Below are positions 17,203 through 25,854 of a stretch of DNA of 64,000 bases, piece after piece; positions within the stretch are counted from its first letter, which is position 1, and the number at the start of each line of letters is the position of its first letter. The stretch lies in NCBI RefSeq assembly GCF_900091415.1, contig NZ_FMHU01000001.1:434001-498000 (forward strand), written 5' to 3'. Source of the stretch: Micromonospora inyonensis. GTDB lineage: Bacteria; Actinomycetota; Actinomycetes; Mycobacteriales; Micromonosporaceae. The translations under genes were made by a program, and so were the position numbers. The notes under the pieces were generated by a model. The model did no database searches, was not told where the DNA came from, and worked only from the letters and a program-made list of their open reading frames with translations.

Positions 17203-18170
17203 CAGAAGTCCAGCTCGCTGCCGTAGTTGCGCCCGCCGACGAGTTCCGGCCCGTCTGCGTCCCAGAGCCGGATGGTGTCGTCGCCAGTGTCCTCGTCGAC
17301 CCACTCGTCGTCGATCGGCCCTGAGCAGGCGGGCCGCAGCAACAGGTTCCGGATGTCCCGGACGCAGCGGTCCAGCAGCGCGCCGCCGTTCACCCTGTCC
17401 CGGACGGCGCGACGGGTGTCCGCGCCGATGTCGGTCGACTCGCTGGCAGCGATGTCGAAGGCGACCGGGATGGTGATCTCGGCCTTGTAGAGGTCCGCGA
17501 TGTCGTACACGAAGGATCGTTCGTGCCCGGTGTGGACGAACCCGAGTGCCGGTGAGGCGCCGATGGCGACGATGACGGCGTGCACGATGCCGTACAGGCA
17601 GGCGTGCGCTGCGGACAGGGCTTGGTTTACCGGGTCTCCGCTGGTGAAGTCGTCCGGGTTGTAGTCCCGGTTGGTCCAGACGATGCCGGTCCGCCGGGCG
17701 TGTTCCCGGTAGCAGCGTCGTACCCGTGCTCCTTCCTTGCCGCGTAGCTGCTGCATCGTGAGGTTGTGGGTGTCCTCGTCGGGGAACCGCATCCGGTACA
17801 TCGCACGAGCCACGTCGAGTCGCCGGTCACGGTGCGACACGGCGGCGGCCTGGGCGACGATCAGCCGACTCGACCGGGCCAGTGACCGCCCGTGCGCGTA
17901 GTAGCGGACGCCCTGTTCACCGACCCACACCGCCGTGGCACCGTTGTCGGCGAGCAGCATCATCGCCTGCTGGGTGACGCTGGTGCCGGGGCCGAGCATG
18001 AGGACGCCGAGGGTGGCCGCCGGAATGTGGAGCACACCCTTGTCGTCCGTCGCGGTGATCGCGTTGCTGTCCCGGTGGATGACGCAGCGTTCAAGGTAGA
18101 CGAAGCTGAGCCGGTCCTGTGCACGGTTGAGTTCCGCCAGCTCGGCCGGGGGAACACCGGGGATCTTCAC
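17202..18170 (-). CDS. cas1: CRISPR-associated endonuclease Cas1 (type I-E)
   Basis: Cas1e is the integrase that inserts protospacers at the leader-repeat junction. The expected metal ligands appear to be present: the glutamate in RRCYREHARRTG, the histidine in GFVHTGHERSFVYD and the aspartate in DIADLYKAEI. The 322-residue length is normal. GTG at 18170 overlaps the cas6e stop as GTGA. The C-terminal ~30 residues are acidic (DDEWVDEDTGDDTIRLWDADG). Confidence 0.96.
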   Translation of the reverse strand: MKIPGVPPAELAELNRAQDRLSFVYLERCVIHRDSNAITATDDKGVLHIPAATLGVLMLGPGTSVTQQAMMLLADNGATAVWVGEQGVRYYAHGRSLARSSRLIVAQAAAVSHRDRRLDVARAMYRMRFPDEDTHNLTMQQLRGKEGARVRRCYREHARRTGIVWTNRDYNPDDFTSGDPVNQALSAAHACLYGIVHAVIVAIGASPALGFVHTGHERSFVYDIADLYKAEITIPVAFDIAASESTDIGADTRRAVRDRVNGGALLDRCVRDIRNLLLRPACSGPIDDEWVDEDTGDDTIRLWDADGPELVGGRNYGSELDF

Positions 18171-18847
18171 GGCTCGGCCTGCGCGGGGGCGAGGGTCAGC
18201 AGACCGCAGCCGTACGCCTTGGCGTGTCCGATGCCGCTGGTCATGGCCCGACGCAGGGCGTCCGCGTCGGTGACCTGGAGGATGCCGTCGTACGTCGCGG
18301 TGGTGAGGGTGACGGTGCCCATCCCGCGTCTGAACGTCTGCGTCTGGCGGCGGTGCAGCCGCAGGTTGGGGCGACCGTCCTGCTGGCTGGCGATGGCGAA
18401 GCCGTTCCGCTCGGCGCGGCTGGTGAGCCATTCCACCTGCTCGTGTTCCCGCAGGTGGCCGAAGCGCTGCGTGTCCTTGGCGTCGGCGGTCTTGCGTCCG
18501 CTGTGGGTGGGGTTGGCGGTCAGCCGGAACGCCCATCGCTCTCCGGAGCGTAGCGAGCCGAGCAACCCGTCGTAGTCCCGGGTCACCCAGGGCTCGGCGG
18601 TGCTGGTCGGCCAGCCGACCTGTTCGACGAGGTGGGTGAGATCGGGTCGGCCGGGGCTGACGACGTAGAGGTAGACGGTCGTGGTGCCGACGGTGTCGAG
18701 GCGCCACAGCGTACGGGTGTCGCCGCGTGCATGGTCCTCCGCGACGGGAAAGGCCGCGCGGACCGCCGCGTGCATGGCCTGCGGCGAGGAGAGCAGCTTC
18801 CGTGCGTTCCGACGGGCCGGGTTGATCTGGAACCGGGTGAGGTACAT
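18167..18847 (-). CDS. cas6e: Cas6e (CasE/Cse3) crRNA-processing endoribonuclease
   Basis: This 226-residue protein cuts the repeat hairpin of pre-crRNA and stays bound to the crRNA 3' end in Cascade. It begins MYLTRFQINPARRNARKLL, characteristic of Cas6e. The C-terminal glycine-rich element is visible as MTSGIGHAKAYGCGLLTLAP. It starts two bases after the cas5 stop and overlaps cas1, so it is inside the operon. Confidence 0.95.
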   Translation of the reverse strand: MYLTRFQINPARRNARKLLSSPQAMHAAVRAAFPVAEDHARGDTRTLWRLDTVGTTTVYLYVVSPGRPDLTHLVEQVGWPTSTAEPWVTRDYDGLLGSLRSGERWAFRLTANPTHSGRKTADAKDTQRFGHLREHEQVEWLTSRAERNGFAIASQQDGRPNLRLHRRQTQTFRRGMGTVTLTTATYDGILQVTDADALRRAMTSGIGHAKAYGCGLLTLAPAQAEP

Positions 18848-18849
18848 GC

Positions 18850-19551
18850 TCAGCCTCCCAGCAGACTCAGCGGGTCGTGCTCGGCGACGGCGGCCCGCTC
18901 CGCGAGGTCGTTGGTGACGTCGACGTGCCGCCGCAGCACGGACCGCCAGGTGTGCTGCCGATGCGCCGGGTCGAAGCTGATCGGCTCGTCGGGCAGGGTT
19001 TCGGTGACCGGCTCCCCCGGCCGGGCGTCCCGGATGATCTCCAGCCGGACGGTGCGGGCCGCTTTGCGGCGGTGCCACTCGGCGGCCAGCCACGGCCACC
19101 CGGTCAGTACGTCGTCCAAGGTCCCGTCGTGCACGCCCAGGCTGACCGGCCCGACAGGTGGGCACGACCGCCGCCCGAGGTAGAGGGGAAACTGTGGCCG
19201 GCGCAACGCCTCCGCCAGCCCGTGCAGTAGCTCCGGTGTACCACTGACGCCGGCGAGGAAGGCCGCGTCGGACAGGTAGAAGCGGTAGGTCAGGGGTGCG
19301 CTGTGGCGACCGTCGAGGCTGCGGGCGGTCTGGAAGTCCCGCAGGATCTGCCCGGGCTGGTCCAGCCGTACCCCGAACTCCAGCCCGAGCAGGTCGGTGA
19401 GCGGCTCGGTGCGGCGCATGCCCCGGGCGGCGGCGAGCAGGCCGATGATGCCGCTCTTGGTGGGTGCGATCTCGGTTCCCCGGCGGGCGAAGCGGCTGGA
19501 CGAACCCCACGACTGGAGTGGACCGGCCAGCCTGAGCACCAGCACACTCAT
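18850..19551 (-). CDS. cas5e: Cas5e (CasD) Cascade subunit
   Basis: This 233-residue RAMP protein caps the 5' handle of crRNA in type I-E Cascade. The N-terminus VLVLRLAGPLQSWG and the PTKSGIIGLLAAARG motif are diagnostic of Cas5e. Its ATG overlaps the cas7 stop as ATGA. No anomalies are seen. Confidence 0.95.
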   Translation of the reverse strand: MSVLVLRLAGPLQSWGSSSRFARRGTEIAPTKSGIIGLLAAARGMRRTEPLTDLLGLEFGVRLDQPGQILRDFQTARSLDGRHSAPLTYRFYLSDAAFLAGVSGTPELLHGLAEALRRPQFPLYLGRRSCPPVGPVSLGVHDGTLDDVLTGWPWLAAEWHRRKAARTVRLEIIRDARPGEPVTETLPDEPISFDPAHRQHTWRSVLRRHVDVTNDLAERAAVAEHDPLSLLGG

Positions 19552-20672
19552 GCTGGCTGTCCGAGTGCCGTGGTGACCTGCTCCCCCGCCGCGGTGACCA
19601 GTTCGCTGAGGCTGACCGCCTTGCCGAGGTCGGCCAGCACTGCGGTCTTCTGCCCGACGTGGGTGACCCAGCTGGCGACCGGCCGATCCCCGTAGGCGTT
19701 CTCCACCGCCACAGCGTGCTCTGCCAGGGCGGTCGCGGCCTGTTCGATCCGTCCGGCGGCGTCCGTCTCGCGGATGGGCGTCTCGAAGGCTCCGACCAGG
19801 TTGATCGGCTGGGTGTCGCGCACCCGCACCAGCACGGCGTCGGGCAGCGTCCGGTGCGCGAAGGTGTTCTGCTTGCCGGTCGGCATGCTGCGTGCGAACG
19901 CGGTCAGGAAGGCTTCGACGGCGGCTCGGGTCGCGCCCGCGTCGCCGAGCGTCCGGTGCAGCGCGTTGACGTCGACGGTGGCGTACCGGTACAGCGTGGA
20001 CGAGTTGAACTCGACCGTACCGATCATGCCGGCCCCGGTTTCGGCGGCGTCGGCCTTGCGGTCGTCGACGGCGGTGAAGTAGTCGAACTCGTTGTCGACG
20101 GCGTGAACGCTGATGGCGTGGGACACCTGGCATGCGGCGTCGACGTTGATATCCGACATGTCAGCCACCATCCGCCCGAACATCGCGATGTCGACGGAGT
20201 GGTCCGAGCTGACCAGTTCCTTGAACCGGGCCTTGTTGAGGGCGGTGCCACTGCGGAAAGCGTCCAGGGCGGCGGCGGCCAGGTTGTCCACCTGTCGGTG
20301 GCTGAGGAACAGCAGGTAGTCGGACTCGACGTCCTTCGCGTCCCCCTTCTTCTTGCTGGGCTTGGCGAGACCGCCGGCCACGAACACGTCGGCGGCCAGG
20401 GCGGATGCGGCCTCGTCGGTGAGGCTCGGGTCGAGGTCCCTGATCCGCACCGCGAGCGACTCGCCCACCCGCTTGGTCCGCTCACCGAGCTGGGAGCGGT
20501 CGAGCAGGTCGGCGAACGCCAGCCGGATCGCCCGCTTCCACGCCTGGCTGGAGACGCGCGCCCGGCGTACGCCGCCGTAGACGGCGGTCTTCGGCGAGCC
20601 GGTGTCGTCGCGGTTGAGGTTGCTCGGCGGCACGGTGTGGAGCGCGTAGACGTCGATGATGGCGCGGCTCAT
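19548..20672 (-). CDS. cas7e: Cas7e (CasC/Cse4) Cascade backbone subunit
   Basis: This 374-residue protein forms the six-copy backbone along the crRNA. The start IDVYALHTVPPSNLNRDDTG and RRARVSSQAWKRAIR are highly characteristic of Cas7e. It begins two bases after cse2 ends and overlaps cas5. The frame is intact throughout. Confidence 0.96.
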   Translation of the reverse strand: MSRAIIDVYALHTVPPSNLNRDDTGSPKTAVYGGVRRARVSSQAWKRAIRLAFADLLDRSQLGERTKRVGESLAVRIRDLDPSLTDEAASALAADVFVAGGLAKPSKKKGDAKDVESDYLLFLSHRQVDNLAAAALDAFRSGTALNKARFKELVSSDHSVDIAMFGRMVADMSDINVDAACQVSHAISVHAVDNEFDYFTAVDDRKADAAETGAGMIGTVEFNSSTLYRYATVDVNALHRTLGDAGATRAAVEAFLTAFARSMPTGKQNTFAHRTLPDAVLVRVRDTQPINLVGAFETPIRETDAAGRIEQAATALAEHAVAVENAYGDRPVASWVTHVGQKTAVLADLGKAVSLSELVTAAGEQVTTALGQPA

Positions 20673-20674
20673 GA

Positions 20675-21343
20675 TCAGTTCTCCTCGGGCGAGTCGGTGT
20701 CGGGGGTGTCGACGTCGGTGCGGGGTCGGCTACGGAAGAACTCGCGACCCCAGATGGCCTGGATCCTGGGACGGTCGGCAGGTCGACGGAGCGTTTTCAG
20801 GTCGTCGGCGAGCAGGCCGTAGTCGAGGGGGATCTGGTGCTCGCGCAGCATCGTGATCAGGCTGCGCAGGTGGTAGGTGCTCTCGTGGTAGGTGCTGCCG
20901 GTGCCGAGCGCGGCGAAGCGGCGGCGTACGCCCTCCGGGCTGCGGGAGGTGTTCACGAGTTGGGCCAGGGCCTGACCGAGTCCGCGCCCGTCGACGTGCA
21001 TCCGCTCCCGACGGGACTGTTGGTGCAGCGCGTACAGGGTCACCGCGTCGTGCACGGCGTACTCGGCGTCGGTGGGCTCGTCGTCGGCGGGCGACCGCCA
21101 CCCCAGCAGCTCGTCCGGCACCTGGAGGTAGTGCTCCAGGGTGTAGTCGAAGCCCGGCGTTCGGCCGATGCCCCGGCGCAGCCGGGCCAGCGCGCTGACC
21201 GCCTCGGGCACCGGGGCGGTGCGCAACACCCTCGCCTGGAGGGCGCCGACCGTGCGGGCGACGTGATCACCGAGTGCTGCGCGCCGCCGCCCCCACTGCT
21301 TTCGTGCCGAGCCGTCCGGCTGGGCGGTCTCCACCACGGTCAT
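20675..21343 (-). CDS. cse2: Cse2 (CasB) Cascade small subunit
   Basis: This 222-residue alpha-helical protein is the Cse2/CasB small subunit that stabilises the R-loop. The recognisable parts are LARLRRGIGRTPGF near residue 50, VHDAVTLYALHQQSR and LARLVNT-like AQLVNTSRSPEGVRRRF. ATG at 21343 overlaps the cse1 stop (ATGA); longer open frame upstream is shadow sequence over cse1. The C-terminus is acidic and probably flexible. Confidence 0.94.
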   Translation of the reverse strand: MTVVETAQPDGSARKQWGRRRAALGDHVARTVGALQARVLRTAPVPEAVSALARLRRGIGRTPGFDYTLEHYLQVPDELLGWRSPADDEPTDAEYAVHDAVTLYALHQQSRRERMHVDGRGLGQALAQLVNTSRSPEGVRRRFAALGTGSTYHESTYHLRSLITMLREHQIPLDYGLLADDLKTLRRPADRPRIQAIWGREFFRSRPRTDVDTPDTDSPEEN

Positions 21344-23033
21344 GCTGCTTCCTCCTGCCTCTGGTGCGAACGGTCCGTTGCCATCGGCAGCGCCTTGGCC
21401 AGGCCGTCGCGGAACCACGCCTCGGCCTGCCAGCTTGAGTAGTGCACGTCCCGGCCGTTCTGGTCGGTGATCGTGCGACCGGTCCAGGCGTTCGGGCCGG
21501 CATTCCTGACCAGTTCGAAACCGAGCCGCTCGACGGCCCGGCGGAGCCGGCGCTGCCAGGCCACCCGCTCGGCCGTCGGGTCGCTGTCCGGTCCGAGCCG
21601 GGCCAGCCAGTCGCGGAACGCGCGGTCCAGCAGGCCGTACGCGTGCTCGGCCGCCCGGTCGGCCACGCCGCTGTCGGTGTCCCGGCTGCCGGCGGCGCGG
21701 GCCAGGTTGGTGGCGAGCCGGCGGAGCACCGTCACCGCGGCCTCCGCGTCGGCGGCGGCGTCGACCGCCGTGGTACGCAACGCGGAGTCCTCGACCAGCA
21801 GCAGCACGTTCAGGGTGAGCGCGTCGGTGAACACCTCGTCGACGACCGCCTGCTGGGTGCCGTAGGTGACGCTCGTGCCCGGGTCCGGGCCCGGAAGTCC
21901 GACCCGACGACACCGGTGACGGTCAGCCGGGCCAGCCACTGCACCACCATCGGCGGCAGCCGCTGCGGTGGCTCGGCGTTGGGCGGTGGCGGCGCGGGCA
22001 GCAGGGTTTGCAGGCCGCGCCAGAGCGCCCGGCTGTGGTCGTGTGGCCGGGGCAGGTAGATCGGGGTCCGCTTCTGTTCGCGCTCGCGTGGCCCGCTGCG
22101 TCCCCAGACGCTCATCGGTTCCCGCAGGTGCCGGTCCTGCCAGTCCAACCGGTCACCGTTGGAGATCATCGCGCCGGTGACGCGGCCCGCCTCGACGAAG
22201 AGCCGGATCCGACGCGACTGCCAGGTGTAGAGGCTGAGCACGCCGTACGGGCCCCGGGTGGAGGTGGCCTCCTCAGCGGCGGTCTGCGGATCGCGCTCCC
22301 ACACCGGCAGATCGCGCTCGTCGGCCACCTGCCATTCGGGCGCGACGGGCACCAGGTTGAGCAGCAGGGTCTCCCGCAGGGTCTGGCCTTCGAGGTGGAC
22401 GCCGCCCAGCGATCCGAGCGAGCCGGGGCCCATCGGGTAGCCCTTGCCGTTCCTGGCCTGCGGGTCACCGACCGCACCGGTCTTGATGCCGGAGGGGTCG
22501 TACGCCTGACAGTGCACCAGCCAGCGGGCCGCCTCGGCCAGCGTGATCGAGTCCATTCCCGGCCCGGCACGGGTGGTCAGGAAGGGCATGCCGTTCGGCA
22601 CGTCGGCGATGAGGCGTTCCAGGCCGTACGTGTTGTCCTTCGCCGCGCGCAGGTCGGCGACCTGGTAGAACGGGTGCTCCGGGTGGAGCAGGTCGAACCG
22701 GTCCCGGAACTCCCCGAGGTAGTCGGCGACCTCCCCGGTCGGTAGTTCCCGGTCCCGCCACAGCGCCCGCCAGGCCGCCTCACCAGGTGGGCCGCCGGTG
22801 GTGCGGTGCAGGATCGCCAGGGCGAGCCGGAGGATCGCGAAGGACTGCGTGGGCAGCTCGCAGGCGATCATCCGCAGCTCGGCGGCCTGCGCGAAGAGGC
22901 CGGTCAGCGACACGTCGCGCCGCTGGCCCGCCGCGTCCAGCACCGGAATCCACTCCTCGTCCACCAGCGAGAACCCAGATCCGTGATCGAGGTTTGTCAA
23001 CTCAGCTCCCACATCAGTCTGCTCGGACAACAT
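21340..23033 (-). pseudogene. cse1: Cse1 (CasA) Cascade large subunit, split by a single-base frameshift
   Basis: Cse1 recognises the PAM and recruits Cas3. The N-terminal part is intact (FSLVDEEWIPVLDAAGQRRDVSLTGLF to TVTGVVGSDFRARTR), then the frame is lost near 21873-21880. The C-terminal ~180 residues (TSVTYGTQQAVVDEVFTDALTL onward) continue in another frame to 21340. Adding one G to the CCCGGG run restores a 564-residue protein of normal length, so the sequence lacks one base. ATG at 23033 overlaps the cas3 end; GTG at 23012 is an alternative. If real, the mutation disables interference; if an error, the gene is normal. Confidence 0.9.
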
Positions 23034-25854
23034 CGAGGCCCGTATGGAGGTCGTAGTGCAGATCGAAGGGGCCCACGCGGGCCCGGCCGTCACCGTCGAT
23101 TTCCAGGACGAGTTCACCGGCGAGCCAGGGACTGTCCTGCCAGGCACTGAGGTCGTGCCGACTCTCCAGCTCGGCGAGCACGTCGTCGATGACGTCGGCG
23201 GAGGTCATCGCGCGGGGCAGGGGCAGGGTGCACCGGGCGACGGAACGGGCCAGTCGCCAACGCGGGGTCGAGCCGAGGGGCACCACCTCTCCACCCCCAG
23301 CGACCCATGGGGGGACGACCAGGCCGGCTGGGGTGCGTACCAGCAGCAGCACCTCGAGTGACTCGCCGTCGGTGTCGCGGACGTGACCTCGTGCCGTGCG
23401 GTCGTCCGCGTCGCCGACGCCACCGGATAGCCAGCCGATCAGGGGCACCCCGGGCTCCCCGACGGCGGCCAGGCGGAACCCGTCGGCCTTGAGTTCCTTG
23501 GCCTCGAACGCGTCCCGCTGTTTCGCCTCCGCCTCGGCCATCACGGGCTGCCAGGACGACGGGCCCACGGGCGCGTCGCCGTAGGCGGCCTGGGTGATCG
23601 GCGCGATGTCCGACGGAACCCGCAGCGGCGTCCCGTCCAGGTACGGCAGCAGCACCGCCGCACTGCGCAGCAGGGTGGCCGGCTGGTAGACACGGCGGGA
23701 GCCGCTGACCGGCTGCGGCGGTTCGGTCGTCCAGTCCGCACCGGTGATCCAGCACGTCGGTGTCTCCAGCCGGGCGGGACGGTCGTCGCGCGGGTGCCGG
23801 TGAAGCCGGCCGATGCGTTGCAGCACGAGGTCGACCGGGGCGAGGTCGGTGACGAGCAGGTCGAAGTCGATGTCGAGGGACTGCTCGGCGATCTGGCTGG
23901 CCACCACGACATACCGGTCCGGGCGGTTGCCGGTGCCGGGTGGGCCGAACGTGTCGCGCAGCCAACGGTCCTTGGCCGCGCGGTCGAGGGCCATGAACCG
24001 GGAGTGCGCCACCGACACGGGGGTGTCCGGTCCGAGGGCCGTACGCAACGCGGCGGCGGTCTCCTGGACGCGGGCCACGGTGTTGCGGACCACGAGCGCG
24101 CACCCCCCGCCGGCCAGCCGGCCGCGGAAAAGCTCGACCAGGGCCGGCAGGTCGTCGGCCAGGGGTCGCACCGTGACCTCGTTGCCCCGGCCGGAGTCGG
24201 CGCAGGTGGTGGCGGTGGCGCCCCGGTCGGCGGTGGAGACCGTGACCAGGGGGTAGCGCAGGTCGGTGCGGAGTGGCGCGTACGGGTCGACACGCGGCTT
24301 ACCCCGGTCGCGCCAGGTGGGCTTGGGCAGCGGTCCGAGCCGGCCCGCGTCGTACGCCCGCATCAGCGCGGCCCGCCGGTGTGCCGGCAGGGTCGCCGAC
24401 AGGACGACAACCGGGACGCCGTACGCGCCGAGCCACTCCAACGCCCGGTCGAGGAACCGCCCCATGTAGACGTCGTAGGCGTGGGCCTCGTCGATGACGA
24501 CGATCTTGCCGGCCAGGCCGAGGTGACGCAGCACGAGGTGCTTGCCGCGCAACGCCGCGAAGAGCAGCTGGTCGATGGTCCCCACGACGAAACTGGACAG
24601 CAGGCTCCGCTTGGGTCCGGCCAGCCAGACGTGCACGCCGACGTCGGCACCACCGGCGTCCACGGCGATTCCGCTCGGCAAGGACGTCGTCCGCAGCCGG
24701 TCGTAGTCGGGGTCGAGCGCCGCCTTGCCGTGAGCCAGCCGCACGTCCCGGTCACCCCGGCCGACCTGGGCGTCGGGCAACCGGCGCAACCAGGCCAGCA
24801 TCCGGCCGAACATGGCGTCGCTGGTAGCCCGGGTGGGCAGTGCCAGGTAGCAGCCGGACGCGCCGGTGCGGCGGGCCAGGATCTCCACCGCGGCAAGGGC
24901 CGCCTCGGTCTTCCCCTCGCCCATCGCCGCCTCGACGATCATCATGCCGGGCACGGGCATGGTTTCGGCCAGCTCGGTGACGGTGCGCTGCACCGGGCGG
25001 GGCACCGCGCCGACGGGAAGCGCGAACCGCGCCCCGAACAGCTCGTCCACGCTCGGTGGCGGCGCGGCGGGCTGCCACGGGACGGGCAGGTCCAGCAGTT
25101 CCCAGCCGGACCGCAGTCTCTCCCCGTCCGTGCCGCCGAGGACGTACGGGAAGAACTCCTCGTTGCTGGCGATCCAGTCGGCGACGATGACGAGACCGGT
25201 GAGCGCGGCCTGGACGGGCTGGGACAGCGGCACGTCGCGCCACTCGCCGAGTCGCTGCGCCGCGCCCGACCGCTCGGTCATCCAGGTCAGCAACTCCTGC
25301 TGCACCTGCTGCCAGGCCGGGTCACCGAGCAGGTACGGGCGCACCTGCGCGTTGCGGAGCCCCTCGTCGGTCGGCGGGACGCCGTGGTGGCCGCCGACGA
25401 TGACGGCGTACGGGTGGGGGTCGGTCCAGTCCTGCTGGTGCAGCCAGTCCGCCAACACGAGCTGTCCGGCCGTGGCGTGCGGGGCGTACCGGCGGTCGGC
25501 GCGGACCAGGTCCCGATGGAATCCGAGCCCGTGGTCGCGCATCCGGTCCGCCAGCGCGTACGCCTGGCAGGCGAAGGCCGGGGTGGCCTTACCGACGTCG
25601 TGCACACCGGCGATCCAGACCGCGAGGGTACGGCCGTCCCGCTCACCACCGGGCAGCTCGTCGGCGATGCGCCGGCGGACCGCCCGGCCCAGCCAGTGGT
25701 CCCACAGGTGCCCGGCCACGTCGGCGGTGTCGGCCAGGTGCCGCCACAGCGGCAGCCACCCGACCGGCGAGGTGCCCCGGCGGTCGGTCTTGCCCCAGAC
25801 GGAGCGGGCCGCGTCGCCCAGTTCCGGACCGCCTCCGGCGGTGGCGGCGCTCAT
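23014..25854 (-). CDS. cas3: Cas3 helicase-nuclease (type I-E)
   Basis: This 946-residue fused HD nuclease and superfamily 2 helicase is recruited by Cascade to degrade target DNA. The HD motif HDVGK is at residues 85-89, with GGHHG downstream. The helicase has Walker A EAAMGEGKTEAAL, DEAH box VVIDEAHAYD and motif VI QRIGRLHRHPRDD. ATG at 25854 is chosen because it overlaps the upstream helicase stop (ATGA); the open frame upstream is shadow. All key residues appear intact. Confidence 0.96.
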   Translation of the reverse strand: MSAATAGGGPELGDAARSVWGKTDRRGTSPVGWLPLWRHLADTADVAGHLWDHWLGRAVRRRIADELPGGERDGRTLAVWIAGVHDVGKATPAFACQAYALADRMRDHGLGFHRDLVRADRRYAPHATAGQLVLADWLHQQDWTDPHPYAVIVGGHHGVPPTDEGLRNAQVRPYLLGDPAWQQVQQELLTWMTERSGAAQRLGEWRDVPLSQPVQAALTGLVIVADWIASNEEFFPYVLGGTDGERLRSGWELLDLPVPWQPAAPPPSVDELFGARFALPVGAVPRPVQRTVTELAETMPVPGMMIVEAAMGEGKTEAALAAVEILARRTGASGCYLALPTRATSDAMFGRMLAWLRRLPDAQVGRGDRDVRLAHGKAALDPDYDRLRTTSLPSGIAVDAGGADVGVHVWLAGPKRSLLSSFVVGTIDQLLFAALRGKHLVLRHLGLAGKIVVIDEAHAYDVYMGRFLDRALEWLGAYGVPVVVLSATLPAHRRAALMRAYDAGRLGPLPKPTWRDRGKPRVDPYAPLRTDLRYPLVTVSTADRGATATTCADSGRGNEVTVRPLADDLPALVELFRGRLAGGGCALVVRNTVARVQETAAALRTALGPDTPVSVAHSRFMALDRAAKDRWLRDTFGPPGTGNRPDRYVVVASQIAEQSLDIDFDLLVTDLAPVDLVLQRIGRLHRHPRDDRPARLETPTCWITGADWTTEPPQPVSGSRRVYQPATLLRSAAVLLPYLDGTPLRVPSDIAPITQAAYGDAPVGPSSWQPVMAEAEAKQRDAFEAKELKADGFRLAAVGEPGVPLIGWLSGGVGDADDRTARGHVRDTDGESLEVLLLVRTPAGLVVPPWVAGGGEVVPLGSTPRWRLARSVARCTLPLPRAMTSADVIDDVLAELESRHDLSAWQDSPWLAGELVLEIDGDGRARVGPFDLHYDLHTGLDVVRAD

